Assembly: GCA_019744815.1 (NCBI GenBank)
Contig: JAIEUA010000004.1
Location: 1 to 64,000, forward strand
Source of the DNA: Phycisphaerales bacterium
GTDB lineage: Bacteria; Planctomycetota; Phycisphaerae; Phycisphaerales; UBA1924
Length of the DNA stretch: 64,000 nucleotides
Direction: 5' to 3'
This document shows, in pieces, positions 17,134 through 25,723 of the stretch. Position 1 is the first letter of the stretch. The number at the start of each line of letters is the position of its first letter. The notes under the pieces were generated by a model. The model had not been told where the DNA came from and made no database searches. It was given only the letters and a program-made list of their open reading frames with translations. The translations under genes were made by a program, and so were the position numbers.

Positions 17134-17433
17134 CTACGGGCCGGGCGGGGTGCTCGGCGGCCGGCGCGGCCCCGTGAGGTTGTAGAACGCGGCGATCGTC
17201 GCCCCGAGCAACCATCCGAAGACGAAGACGCAGAACGTTCCCGTGAGGGTCTGCGCCCACGTCTTGTCCCATGTGAGGACGGGGCCGAAGTCGATGCCGT
17301 GGACGAGCGCGTTGGCAAAGTGCAGCGCGGCGTCTCTCGGCACGAGAGCCATGACGACGGCGCAGGCGAGGTGGAGCACGGCGAGCGTCGCGCCCAGCGC
17401 GAAGCCCAAGCGACGGGGATCAATGATGTGCAT
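17134..17433 (-). CDS. DUF5676 family membrane protein
   Basis: 99 residues with two hydrophobic spans (LGFALGATLAVLHLACAVVMAL and LTGTFCVFVFGWLLGATIAAFYNL, positions about 9-30 and 63-86) and a short Pro-rich tail. The pattern, with FANALVHGIDFGPVL between the spans, matches the small DUF5676 membrane proteins commonly next to copper/heavy-metal genes. Its start overlaps the end of the preceding small gene by 14 bp, so they are cotranslated. Role unknown. Confidence 0.75.
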   Translation of the reverse strand: MHIIDPRRLGFALGATLAVLHLACAVVMALVPRDAALHFANALVHGIDFGPVLTWDKTWAQTLTGTFCVFVFGWLLGATIAAFYNLTGPRRPPSTPPGP

Positions 17434-17674
17434 GGCTGCTCCCTCCTTCGGGCCGGGCCGGGTCGGTTGGTCGTGCAGCGTCGTGATCGGATCCGCCGCG
17501 GCGCCAGGAGAACGTGGCGGCGAGGAGATGGCACGCCAGCATGGCGGCCAGGGCGATCGGGATGACCCAGCCCTCGCGCACCCCGACGAGCGGGAGCACG
17601 AAGATCAGGAGCAGGGGCCCGAGGCAGCCCAGCAGCATCAGCCACGAGTGTTTGTGTCCGGGTCCGCAGCACAT
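17420..17674 (-). CDS. Small DUF2933-like membrane protein
   Basis: 84 residues from the ATG at 17674 (MCCGPGHKHSWLMLLGCLGP). A Cys-Cys/His head, two hydrophobic spans (LMLLGCLGPLLLIFVLPLV and WVIPIALAAMLACHLLAA) and a His-ending tail (GGSSHAHH). This is the layout of small DUF2933-type proteins that accompany copper export and multicopper oxidase genes. It begins 45 bp after the multicopper oxidase stop and overlaps the DUF5676 gene. Cys and His at both ends suggest metal handling at the membrane. Confidence 0.65.
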   Translation of the reverse strand: MCCGPGHKHSWLMLLGCLGPLLLIFVLPLVGVREGWVIPIALAAMLACHLLAATFSWRRGGSDHDAARPTDPARPEGGSSHAHH

Positions 17675-17718
17675 GGTGTGTTCCTTTCTGGGTGGAGCAA
17701 CAGCGATCAGGGAGCAGC

Positions 17719-19017
17719 TCAACCCTCCACGGGCTCGGCGACGGTGCCCGGCGGGTGCGCGTACCAGCCGGGGTCCTTCCCGTCTTCCAACGCGGCTCGC
17801 ACCTTGACGAGCGTGAACATCCCGCCGGCGTCGATCTCGTCGAAGGGGCCCTCGGCGGCGCTGCCGATCGTGTTCGGCGGGCGGCCCATCTCCATCATGC
17901 CGGTCATGCTCGCGGGCATGGGCATGTAGCCGGGGATCCGGCGAGTAAGGCGGGCCGCGGGCCCGGCCTGATCGACTCCGAGCAGTTGCGGCAGGTTGTG
18001 CCCCATGCCGTTCATCAGATGGTGGACCTTGTGGCAGTGGAAGGCCCAGTCGCCCTCCGCGTCGGCGACGAACTCGATGTCGCGCGCCGAGCCGGTCGGC
18101 ACGTTCACCGTGACCTCGGGCCACTGGCCCGCCTCGGGGATCGGGCCCCCGTCGGTGGCGGTGACCCTGAACGAGAACCCGTGCAGGTGGATCGGGTGAG
18201 AGTTGGTCGTGCTCAGGTTGCCGATGCGGATCCGGACCCGCTCGCCGAGGCGGGCGAGCATCGGCGAGGTGCCGGGGAACATCCGCCCGTTGAACGTGAA
18301 CAGGTTGAAGTTGGTCATCTCCGTCGGGTCTGGCGTGGCCGAGCCGGGCCGCACGAGCCACTCGTTGAGGAGGATGGCGTAGTCGCGGTCGACGGCCCGC
18401 ACCGAGGGGTCGCGCGGGTGGACCACGAACAGTCCCATGAGCCCGAGGCCCATCTGGAACATCTCGTCGAAGTGCGGGTGGTACATGTACGTGCCGTGCT
18501 GACGGAGCGTGAACTCGTACCGGAACGTCTGGCCCTCGCGGATGTGCCGCTGCGTGAGCCCGCCCACCCCGTCCATGCCGTTGGGGAGGAGGATGCCGTG
18601 CCAGTGCACGGTGGTGTGGATGCCCTTGGGCAGCTTGTTGGTGACAAAAATGCGGACGCGGTCGCCCTCGACAGCCTCGATCATCGGGCCGGGCGATTGC
18701 CCGTTGTATCCCCAGCAGTTGACCACCACGCCGGGCGCGAACTCCCGCTGGACCGGCTCGGCCACGAGCCTGAAGACCTTCACGCCCCTGTCGAGCTCGT
18801 AGGGAAGGGTCGGCGTGTCAAGAGCGATCACGGGGCGGTACCCGAGCGTGCCGTTGGCGGGCGCGGCGGCAGGGGTTGCGGGCGGGCGTGGCGGAGGCGC
18901 GGGTGAGGACGGGGTGTGGCCCTCGTGCTGCGGCTGCATCGCCGCGAGCAGAGGGGCGGCGGCGAAGGCGCCCGCGGTCGCGGTGAGCACTTGTCGGCGT
19001 GTGATGGGCTGGCTCAT
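17719..19017 (-). CDS. Multicopper oxidase (copper resistance, Tat-exported)
   Basis: 432 residues. The twin-arginine signal is TRRQVLTATAGAFAAAPLLAA (7-27, one stretch shortened in use). All copper-site motifs are present: HWH at 138-140, HPH at 180-182, HPIHLH at 274-279, and H327-C328-H329 with His333 and Met338 completing the type 1 site (Met axial ligand). Such periplasmic oxidases convert Cu(I) to less toxic Cu(II). A Pro/Ala-rich linker (about 36-56) separates the signal from the cupredoxin domains, and the enzyme is a little shorter than CueO, without a Met-rich helix insert. It lies between a TolC-like gene and small membrane proteins on the same strand. Confidence 0.92.
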   Translation of the reverse strand: MSQPITRRQVLTATAGAFAAAPLLAAMQPQHEGHTPSSPAPPPRPPATPAAAPANGTLGYRPVIALDTPTLPYELDRGVKVFRLVAEPVQREFAPGVVVNCWGYNGQSPGPMIEAVEGDRVRIFVTNKLPKGIHTTVHWHGILLPNGMDGVGGLTQRHIREGQTFRYEFTLRQHGTYMYHPHFDEMFQMGLGLMGLFVVHPRDPSVRAVDRDYAILLNEWLVRPGSATPDPTEMTNFNLFTFNGRMFPGTSPMLARLGERVRIRIGNLSTTNSHPIHLHGFSFRVTATDGGPIPEAGQWPEVTVNVPTGSARDIEFVADAEGDWAFHCHKVHHLMNGMGHNLPQLLGVDQAGPAARLTRRIPGYMPMPASMTGMMEMGRPPNTIGSAAEGPFDEIDAGGMFTLVKVRAALEDGKDPGWYAHPPGTVAEPVEG

Positions 19018-19063
19018 GGATGAGGACTCCGGTCGATTCGCGTGAGGGTCGTGTGCGCTTGGG

Positions 19064-20524
19064 TCAGGGGTGCTTCATGCCCGGCATGTCGGGCATCGCC
19101 GTTGGAGGTGGCTGGGAAGGCACACCGGCGGGGGGAGCGGCGACGGACTCCGCGTGCTCGGGGATGCGAACGCCCATCGCTCGCGCAAGCTCGGCGCGGG
19201 CGGTCCAGTAGTCCTGCTGGGCTCGCGCCGCGTCGATGACCGAGCGGGCCTCGGCGCTCTTGGCGGCGAGCAGTTCGCGGTAGCCGGTGATCATGGCGTT
19301 GTGCTCAGCGAGCGCGAGCTGGCCGACCTTCCGCCGCTCGGGGATGATCACGCGCTCGTAGCGGGCGAGTGAACGACGGGCCAACGCCATCCGCTCGGCC
19401 GCGGTGCGCACCTCGGCGCGGGCCGCGCCCCGGCGGGACGCCAACCGCTCCTCCGCCTGGCGGATGAGTGCTTCCCGCCGGGCGTACACCGCCTGGTGTT
19501 GATGGAAGATGGGGAGTTCCACGCTGAAGTGCGGGCCGGTGGCCTGGACTCCCTCACTGCTGCGTTCGGTCTCAGCGCCGACGCTCCCCTTGGCGAGGAA
19601 CCACTTGCGGTCGAGCTCCAACCCGAGCCGCTGCTGCTCTACCTCGCGGGCGAGCAGGGCCAGGTCGAGGCGGCGATCTAACGCCGTGGTTACCATTCCT
19701 TCGACATCAGGATCGGCCGATGGGACCGGATCGTCATTCGCGGCGATCGACCAGGGCGTGAGGCCGTCGGTCAGATCCAGGAGTCTCCCGAGTTCCTCGC
19801 GGCTGATCCGTGCGGCCGACTCGGCTTGGTCCAGGGTGATGGCCGCCTCCTCCGCGGCAAGTCGTTCCCGAGCCAGTTCGATCTCCGGGATGTGTCCTAG
19901 CGGGAACTGCTGCTCCGCGATGTCCCGAGCCGCTGCTGCGAAGTCCGCGAGGGCGCGCTGGTACTCCACCACGCGCTGATCTGCGGCGAGCCGGTGCCAG
20001 GCGACGCGGACGCGTGTCGCCTTGTCGAGTACCGCGTCCGTGACGCGCAGCAGGGCCGCGTCGAGGTCGTTGCCCGCGATGCGCTTCCGGAGGGGCACCA
20101 GGAAGACGTCCAGCCAGAGGTCCAGACCCACGTTCCAGTTGACGCCGCTGGGCCCGCGGTCGGGGATGCGGAAGAAGCCGGCGAGACCAGGGTTGCGGAG
20201 GAGCCCCGCGTGGACGAGGTCGGCCTGGGCCACGCCGAGGTCTTCGTACACGGCTTGGAGCTCGCGCGATCTGAGCAGGGCGACCTGCACCGCGGCGTCG
20301 GCCGTGAGAGGCTGTGCGAGCAGACCGGACACGAATCCGTCGGCGTCCGCGTCTTCGGGCCCACCCAGTCGCCAGTGCACGCGCGACGCTGCCGGCCCGA
20401 GCCGCTCGACGGCGGCGGACCGGACGTCGCCGAAGCGCTCGTCGGGCCGGACGGACACGCACCCGGCCAGTGTCAAGATGGACACCGCCGACAATGCCGC
20501 GCGGGATGAACGACTGAGGATCAT
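19064..20524 (-). CDS. TolC/CusC-family outer-membrane efflux lipoprotein
   Basis: 486 residues starting at 20524, where the ATG overlaps the previous stop by 4 bp (ATGA). The signal ends in the lipobox LAGC (19-22). Two long helical repeats with RVAWHRLAADQRVVEYQRALAD and RTAAERMALARRSLARYERV character follow the outer-membrane efflux protein pattern, though here each is quoted only in part. The C-terminal ~30 residues are Pro/Met-rich (PPPTAMPDMPGMKHP), suggesting metal contact. It would form the outer-membrane channel for CusA/CusB or a similar pump. Confidence 0.88.
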   Translation of the reverse strand: MILSRSSRAALSAVSILTLAGCVSVRPDERFGDVRSAAVERLGPAASRVHWRLGGPEDADADGFVSGLLAQPLTADAAVQVALLRSRELQAVYEDLGVAQADLVHAGLLRNPGLAGFFRIPDRGPSGVNWNVGLDLWLDVFLVPLRKRIAGNDLDAALLRVTDAVLDKATRVRVAWHRLAADQRVVEYQRALADFAAAARDIAEQQFPLGHIPEIELARERLAAEEAAITLDQAESAARISREELGRLLDLTDGLTPWSIAANDDPVPSADPDVEGMVTTALDRRLDLALLAREVEQQRLGLELDRKWFLAKGSVGAETERSSEGVQATGPHFSVELPIFHQHQAVYARREALIRQAEERLASRRGAARAEVRTAAERMALARRSLARYERVIIPERRKVGQLALAEHNAMITGYRELLAAKSAEARSVIDAARAQQDYWTARAELARAMGVRIPEHAESVAAPPAGVPSQPPPTAMPDMPGMKHP

Positions 20525-20886
20525 GAGGAGGGCTCCGCCACTGGGATGACAGGGACGTGGTGACTAGCGGGTGTTGCCTTGCGGAGTTCGAAGGCGATGG
20601 ACAGACTGAGGACGGTGCGGATCACGATCACTCCCGCGAGCAGGCCCATGCCTTCGAGCGTCGGGGTGGTCACGGTCTTGAGGATGTCGGCGGCGATGAG
20701 GAACTCCAGGGACAGCACCAACCGTCCGGCGAGGCGGAGGCGGGCAGTCGTGACCCGACCGTCGAGATCACGAGCCATCGCAGCACGAGCGACCTCTAAC
20801 ACGCCCATCACGGTCGAGGCGACGATCATCACCGCGGCGATCGCCTCAATGACTCGTGATGCGGCGTTGATGGACACTTCGAGCAT
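20521..20886 (-). CDS. DUF1622 family membrane protein
   Basis: 121 residues, three hydrophobic helices. The middle has the DUF1622 signature: RLRLAGRLVLSLEFLIAADI (about 50-70) followed by LEGMGLLAGVIVIRTVLSL. The protein ends in a Pro-rich tail. It overlaps the TolC-like gene start by 4 bp. Function of DUF1622 is unknown; it occurs in bacterial inner membranes. Confidence 0.8.
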   Translation of the reverse strand: MLEVSINAASRVIEAIAAVMIVASTVMGVLEVARAAMARDLDGRVTTARLRLAGRLVLSLEFLIAADILKTVTTPTLEGMGLLAGVIVIRTVLSLSIAFELRKATPASHHVPVIPVAEPSS

Positions 20887-20918
20887 GGTGGAGCCCGGAC
20901 GTCATACAGGAATGCTGT

Positions 20919-21266
20919 TTATCGCCCGTCGGCGATGGGTGGCAGGCACTTGTCGCAGTCCACACCCTCCGGCGCACACTTGGCACACCGAAGCCTGAGC
21001 TTCCCGTCTTGTTCGTAGATGGATACGTCCGTCCTGCATTCGGGACACTGATGTACGCGCCGGTACTCGATGTGCCGCCAGCCACCTCCTCGGTATTCGC
21101 CCCAGAGATGCACCTCCCTCTCCGCCGCGTCGTAGCACGAACGGCAAACCCGGACTCCGTCGATTACCGAGCCCGACTGACGATGCGGCGTTGTGGAGCA
21201 ACCCACGGCGAGTGCCGCGAGAAGAACGAGTGAGCCCAATACCCAAATGCGAGTGTTCGAGTGCAT
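20919..21266 (-). CDS. Cys-rich lipoprotein, paralogue 1
   Basis: 115 residues. Signal with lipobox LAVGC (Cys23). The mature part has paired Cys motifs: VCRSCYD, HQCPECRTDVSIY, LRCAKCAPEGVDCDKC. The same order occurs in the proteins at 29471-29809 and 30875-31207, especially the tail CAPEGVDCD(K/R)C. This paralogue is the most divergent: it has Arg/Trp-rich sequence in the middle (RGGGWRHIEYRRVHQ) and no His/Met near the lipid. Eight zinc-ribbon-like Cys suggest two metal sites in the periplasm. No database family is recalled; metal binding is inferred. Confidence 0.75.
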   Translation of the reverse strand: MHSNTRIWVLGSLVLLAALAVGCSTTPHRQSGSVIDGVRVCRSCYDAAEREVHLWGEYRGGGWRHIEYRRVHQCPECRTDVSIYEQDGKLRLRCAKCAPEGVDCDKCLPPIADGR

Positions 21267-21318
21267 GTGTGAACTCCTTTGACTCCCGATTGACGACCGC
21301 GGACAACTACGCTGGCCG

Positions 21319-22128
21319 TCAGTGGTGCTTGTACCAACCGAGCCCCTTGATGTCGTTCCACGAATTCGTCTTGTGGCAGAGGTAGCACTGGCTCACGTCC
21401 GCGCTCTCGATCCGGGCGACCTTCATCGACACCATGGAGAAGTGCTCCATGTAGTGGCTGGGCGGCGCCTGATGGCAATGCGCGCAGTCGGTCGAGAGCG
21501 AGGACGGGTGGCGGAACTCGCGGATCGCCCACCCGCCGTCGGCCGCGCTGGTGGCGTGGCAGGAGGCGCAGCCGCTGCCCATGAGCCCCCGGTGCGGATC
21601 CTGATTGGCGTGGCACGCGTTGCAGTCGAGCGCTAGCTCGCGCGGGGTGATCCGGGCGTGCGGCACTGGTCTCGATGAGGCCACGCCGAGGGCCGCCAGG
21701 ATGGAGCGGGTGTCTGCCTCGGTAAGCGAACCGCTGGACGCCGACTTCTCGGCGTGGTCGACGAGGGCTTCGTGCACCATGTCGATCGGGCGGCGCTCGC
21801 GTCCGAAGTGCTCGACGTGACACTCCGAGCACGTCCCGATGTCGGCGTGGAACCGCGTGCTCTGCTTGGCGAGAAGGCCCTCGGTCGCCGGGCCCGATGC
21901 GTGGCACGCCACGCACTTGTCGACCGTCGGTCTCTGGTGCGGCGTGTGGCACGCTTCACAGCGGTCGGCGAGGAACTCATGCTTCGATGAGATCCTGCCC
22001 GGGTTCACGAACTCGCCCCACCCGGGCACCGCGGACGTGCCCCCACGGAGTGACATCAGCGGCAGCGCCGCGGCCGCACCCAGAGCGCCGAGCGTAACGA
22101 CCGCGTAGATGATCTCGATCCTCTTCAT
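21319..22128 (-). CDS. Heptaheme c-type cytochrome
   Basis: 269 residues from the ATG at 22128, which overlaps the upstream stop by 4 bp. An uncleaved or cleaved N-terminal membrane helix (IIYAVVTLGALGAAAALPL) is followed by seven CxxCH heme-binding motifs: CEACH, CVACH, CSECH, CNACH, CASCH, CAHCH and CYLCH. The spacing, and extra His in between (for example VEHFG, NQDPH, HYMEHFS) as distal ligands, resemble NapC/NrfH-type or decaheme-type multiheme proteins. It is the last gene of a coupled redox operon and would receive electrons from the membrane protein encoded just upstream. Confidence 0.9.
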   Translation of the reverse strand: MKRIEIIYAVVTLGALGAAAALPLMSLRGGTSAVPGWGEFVNPGRISSKHEFLADRCEACHTPHQRPTVDKCVACHASGPATEGLLAKQSTRFHADIGTCSECHVEHFGRERRPIDMVHEALVDHAEKSASSGSLTEADTRSILAALGVASSRPVPHARITPRELALDCNACHANQDPHRGLMGSGCASCHATSAADGGWAIREFRHPSSLSTDCAHCHQAPPSHYMEHFSMVSMKVARIESADVSQCYLCHKTNSWNDIKGLGWYKHH

Positions 22129-22889
22129 GGGAGCCACCTGATCCCGAAGTACCACGCCGACCAGACATGGATGGCCAGGAGCGCGTAGAGCACGATGGCG
22201 ATGACGATGTGGCACGCGAGCCACCGGCCGAACGCGTCCTTGACGACCTCGTGGGACTTGATGGCGTACTCGAGGTCGGCCATCGACTCCGACAGCCTAA
22301 TCGCTCGCTCGCGCACGCCGGGTGGACGGCCAGCGCCCGCGGCGGGATCGGCCACAAAGAAGGGGGCGGCCAGCCGCGAGAAGAACCCCGCGAACGGCCG
22401 CAGGGCCGCGGCGGCATCGGGCTCCTTGGCCAGCTCGCCGGCCGTCCGCTCGTAGGCGACGCGCATTCCGGCGAGCATCTGCTGCTGCTCGCGCGTGTCG
22501 GTGCTCAGGCGGCCCATGAGGTATCGTCCGACGAAGCCGCTCACGGCGACGATGAGCATCATCGCGGTCAGCGCGATCCCCAGCGGGCTCTCAAAGCGGT
22601 GCCCGCTGTGCAGCACGCCGAGGATCGGCCCGAGCATGCCCGCGTAGATGTGGACGGCCAGCAGGGAGCGCATCGACACAACACGCGTCACCGGTCCCTT
22701 GAGGAACGGGATGCGTTTGACCACGAGGTACGCCAGCGGCACCAGCATCAGCGCGGCCGCGGAGATCCCCAGCACGCCGCCCGCGAGGCTGCCCGGGAAA
22801 CGCGGGTCGCGGTGGACGTAGAACCCGAGCACCAGCACCAGAAGGAGCAGCAGCAATCCGGTCACGATGGCCCGTTCGCGTTCCTGCAT
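22125..22889 (-). CDS. b-type-cytochrome-like integral membrane protein
   Basis: 254 residues with about five membrane spans: near 8-24, 36-58, 74-94, 102-120 and 224-245. His residues sit in spans at positions suited to heme b ligation (AVHIYAG, LHSGHRFES, ACHIVIAI, AIHVWSAW), as in cytochrome b561/ferric-reductase-type proteins. A charged cytoplasmic loop lies between spans 4 and 5. It is located between the flavin/2Fe-2S reductase gene (3-bp gap) and the heptaheme cytochrome gene (4-bp overlap), so it most likely carries electrons across the membrane. Family assignment is by pattern only. Confidence 0.75.
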   Translation of the reverse strand: MQERERAIVTGLLLLLLVLVLGFYVHRDPRFPGSLAGGVLGISAAALMLVPLAYLVVKRIPFLKGPVTRVVSMRSLLAVHIYAGMLGPILGVLHSGHRFESPLGIALTAMMLIVAVSGFVGRYLMGRLSTDTREQQQMLAGMRVAYERTAGELAKEPDAAAALRPFAGFFSRLAAPFFVADPAAGAGRPPGVRERAIRLSESMADLEYAIKSHEVVKDAFGRWLACHIVIAIVLYALLAIHVWSAWYFGIRWLP

Positions 22890-22892
22890 CGC

Positions 22893-24725
22893 TCAGGCCT
22901 CCACCTCGAGGTTGGTCGTCGCCTGGGCCTGGCACGCGAGGACGATGCCGCTCGCCTTCTCCTCGGGCGACAGCGCGTCCTGGACGGCCATCGTCACCGA
23001 TCCCTTCCTCAGCCTGACCTTGCATTGGCCGCAGGTTCCCGCTCGGCACGAGTTGTCGATGGCCACGCCCACGTGCTCGGCTGCCTCAAGCACGCTCGTA
23101 CCCGCCGGCAACGGCGCCGATCGGTTGGAGATGGTGAATGCCACCACGGGCGTCGCTGGCGAAGGCTCGACCATCGCGGCCTGGACCGTCGCCTGCCGGT
23201 CGCCCTTGCTGCCCGCCGGGCCGAAGGCCTCGGTGCGGATCTGCTCGCCGGGGACGCCGAGCTCCAGCAGCATCGCTCGCGTGGCGTCCATCATGGTTGC
23301 CGGGCCGCAGAGGTGGACCCTTCGACGCGCGATCTCCGGCACGGACTGAGTGATGAACTCCTTGGTCATGCGACCCGTCGGACCCATCCATGCGGTGCCG
23401 TCGGCGCGGGACATGGTCGCAACGACGTGCAGGTTCGGGTGACGCTTCTGCAGGCGTTCGAGTTCTTCTCGAAACACGAAGTCCGCCGAGGTGCGGCAGG
23501 CAAAGAGCAGGAAGATGTCCTTGTCCCAACCCCTGTCCGTGAGCGATCGCACCACGCTCATCAGGGGAGTGATGCCCACGCCGCCGCCGATCAGCACGAT
23601 CCCGTCCGCCTCGGCGCCCGTGAACGTGAAGCGGCCCTGCGGCGCGGCGACCTGCAGCAGGTCGCCCGGCGTGACGCGGTCGTGCAGGTACCGCGACACC
23701 ACCCCCTTCTCCTCGCGCTTGACCGTGATCTCCACATATCCCCGCTGCTCGGCGGAAGACGCGATCGTGTACGAACGCTTGGTGGTGCTGCCCGCCTGGG
23801 ACACAGCAAGCGTCAGGAACTGGCCTGGGAGGAACTCGAAGGGCACCGGCCCGCCCGTGGGATTGACGAGCCTGAAGGTCTTGATCCCCGGCGTCTCGTC
23901 GAAGACGCTGGCGACGCGGAGCGAGCCGCTCCAGGTGCTTGGCGACTGCTGCACGCGATCGGACACGGAGGCCGCGGGTGGAGCGGACTGCGGCTCGACG
24001 CCGGACGACCTTGTGATGGGCGGGGTGGGGGTCGATACAGCAACCACAGCGCCCGGCGGCGGTTCCGTCAAGCGTGCCAGCAGAACGGCAGCCCGCCTCA
24101 TCTTGACGACGTACATCAGCACCATCACGACCGCGAACCCAATCAACAGGACCATCACTGTCCAGTGCCACAGGGACCAGCCGAGCCACCCGTGCGTCAT
24201 GGGGGGCGCTGGCATCGGCAGGTTCAGTTCTCTCTTGAACCACTCGAGCGCGATCTGCTGGGGCGAAGCGCCCTCGGCGGCGGCGCGGTGGGCCGCGAGG
24301 CCGCTGTCGAACCGGGCGATGCCCTCACGCATTCGTCCCACGGCGTCCTGCATCGCGGCGTAATCGTTACGGGCCGCGGCTTCCTGGAGCGCCTGGAGCG
24401 CGTCCGACACGGCACGCGTCCCGGACTCCATGCGCGCATGTGCGTCGCTCTGCAGCTCGGCGAGTTGTTCCGGAGTGCGTGTGGGGAGCCCGATGAGCCG
24501 CGGGTACAGCTCCTTCGGCGGTGTCGTCCCCATGCCCTGCATCATGTCGGCCATGCCCGACATCGCGCCCGTGCCGGTGGAGGTTGCTGGCGGAGACTGC
24601 GGCGATCCTGCAGGCGCGGGATGGTGCTTGGCGTGCTCCTCGGTGCTGACCTGCGCGGCCACAGAGAGCGGCAGGCAGAGCGCGATGCCGAGGCCGAGCG
24701 ACAAGGCAGCCTGCACGCGTCTCAT
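22893..24725 (-). CDS. Membrane-anchored flavin/2Fe-2S NAD(P)H oxidoreductase
   Basis: 610 residues from the ATG at 24725 (4-bp ATGA overlap with the upstream gene). A signal peptide is followed by a periplasmic helical domain with Met/His clusters (MSGMADMMQGMG; EEHAKHH). A membrane helix lies near 155-180. The cytoplasmic part is a phthalate-dioxygenase-reductase-type module: FAD domain with KRSYTIASS, NAD domain with IGGGVGITPLMS, and a C-terminal plant-type ferredoxin with CRAGTCGQCKV and a distal VLACQA supplying four Cys for 2Fe-2S. It would take electrons from NAD(P)H to the membrane cytochrome. The fused metal-binding-like N-terminus is unusual. Confidence 0.88.
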   Translation of the reverse strand: MRRVQAALSLGLGIALCLPLSVAAQVSTEEHAKHHPAPAGSPQSPPATSTGTGAMSGMADMMQGMGTTPPKELYPRLIGLPTRTPEQLAELQSDAHARMESGTRAVSDALQALQEAAARNDYAAMQDAVGRMREGIARFDSGLAAHRAAAEGASPQQIALEWFKRELNLPMPAPPMTHGWLGWSLWHWTVMVLLIGFAVVMVLMYVVKMRRAAVLLARLTEPPPGAVVAVSTPTPPITRSSGVEPQSAPPAASVSDRVQQSPSTWSGSLRVASVFDETPGIKTFRLVNPTGGPVPFEFLPGQFLTLAVSQAGSTTKRSYTIASSAEQRGYVEITVKREEKGVVSRYLHDRVTPGDLLQVAAPQGRFTFTGAEADGIVLIGGGVGITPLMSVVRSLTDRGWDKDIFLLFACRTSADFVFREELERLQKRHPNLHVVATMSRADGTAWMGPTGRMTKEFITQSVPEIARRRVHLCGPATMMDATRAMLLELGVPGEQIRTEAFGPAGSKGDRQATVQAAMVEPSPATPVVAFTISNRSAPLPAGTSVLEAAEHVGVAIDNSCRAGTCGQCKVRLRKGSVTMAVQDALSPEEKASGIVLACQAQATTNLEVEA

Positions 24726-25714
24726 GCGTTGACCTCTTTGAGCGCGGGCGTGCTTTCTGACTCGAAGATGTCGCTGGCAGCGGCATGCCCGACGACCACG
24801 CGCAGGGCCGCGAATGCCGTGGCGTCGATCTTGCTGCCGCTCAACGCGGACATCGCCGCGATCGCTGTGTTGGTATCCGCGGGCGTGTGGTAGGGCCTCG
24901 GTTCGGTGAGGGCCGCGTAGACGTCGGCGACGCGCAGGATGCTGGCCGCAGGGTCGATCGCGTCGGCCCGCAGTCCGCGCGGATAGCCGCTGCCGTCCGG
25001 ACACTCGTGGTGTTGGGAGACGATCCTCGCGATGGCGTCGGTCCCCGGGATGGCCCGGAGCATGGAGACGGCGAGGTCGACGTGGCTCCGCATCACGACC
25101 GTCTGCTCCTCCGAGAGGCGCCCGTCCTTGAAGAGAATGTCGTCGGGCACGCCGGCCTTGCCGATGTCGTGCACGAGCCCCGCGAGGCGCAGGTTGGAAA
25201 CCGCCCCGCGGTCCAGGCCCATGTGCTCACCAACTCGCACGGCGATCGCCGCAACCCGGCGAGAGTGCGCGAGCGTGGCTGCGTCCCGCACGCCCAGAGC
25301 CGTCAGGAGGCCGGTGAGGCCTTGCACCATCTCGGTGCGCTGAGATTTGCTGATCACCTCGTCCCGCTGCCACTTCCGGTAGTTGGCGGTGTGAACAAGC
25401 TGTCCCGCGGTGAGTCCGACCACCACGTACACCACGGGCCACGCGAACTGGTCGGGATTGGACATGGGCGAGTTCCGCCAGTTGAGCAGGAGATGCAGCA
25501 GGTAAATCCCGCTGATCGCCGCGGCGGCGGCGAGCGCGCCGCGCCGCTCCATCGCCACCGCCGCGATGATGATGGGCACCATGAACAGGCCTGCCAGCGC
25601 GATGTGCAGGCCGTGGACGGTGTGCGTTCGCGTGCCGAGCGCAAAGTGCACCGCAGTGAGGACGACGGTCCACACGACGGCGCTACGAAGCTGGCTGGCT
25701 TTCTCGGGGTCCAT
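24722..25714 (-). CDS. HD-GYP domain protein with membrane sensor
   Basis: 330 residues. The N-terminal ~130 residues contain four or five hydrophobic helices (SAVVWTVVLTAVHFAL; AGLFMVPIIIAAVAM; LAAAAAISGIYLLHLLL; WPVVYVVVGLTAGQLV), a membrane sensor. The C-terminal domain carries LVHDIGKAGVPDD, QHHE and DGSGYPRGL, the HD-GYP signature of cyclic-di-GMP phosphodiesterases. Catalytic HD and GYP-equivalent residues are intact. The stop overlaps the reductase start by 4 bp, so its output is tied to the redox operon's translation. Expected activity is c-di-GMP hydrolysis. Confidence 0.88.
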   Translation of the reverse strand: MDPEKASQLRSAVVWTVVLTAVHFALGTRTHTVHGLHIALAGLFMVPIIIAAVAMERRGALAAAAAISGIYLLHLLLNWRNSPMSNPDQFAWPVVYVVVGLTAGQLVHTANYRKWQRDEVISKSQRTEMVQGLTGLLTALGVRDAATLAHSRRVAAIAVRVGEHMGLDRGAVSNLRLAGLVHDIGKAGVPDDILFKDGRLSEEQTVVMRSHVDLAVSMLRAIPGTDAIARIVSQHHECPDGSGYPRGLRADAIDPAASILRVADVYAALTEPRPYHTPADTNTAIAAMSALSGSKIDATAFAALRVVVGHAAASDIFESESTPALKEVNA

Positions 25715-25723
25715 GTGGAGTAC

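Noticed and set aside
22167..24893. Long plus-strand frame opposite the cytochrome/reductase genes
   Set aside because: Composition is Arg/His/Ala/Gly-biased and it overlaps two well-supported genes.
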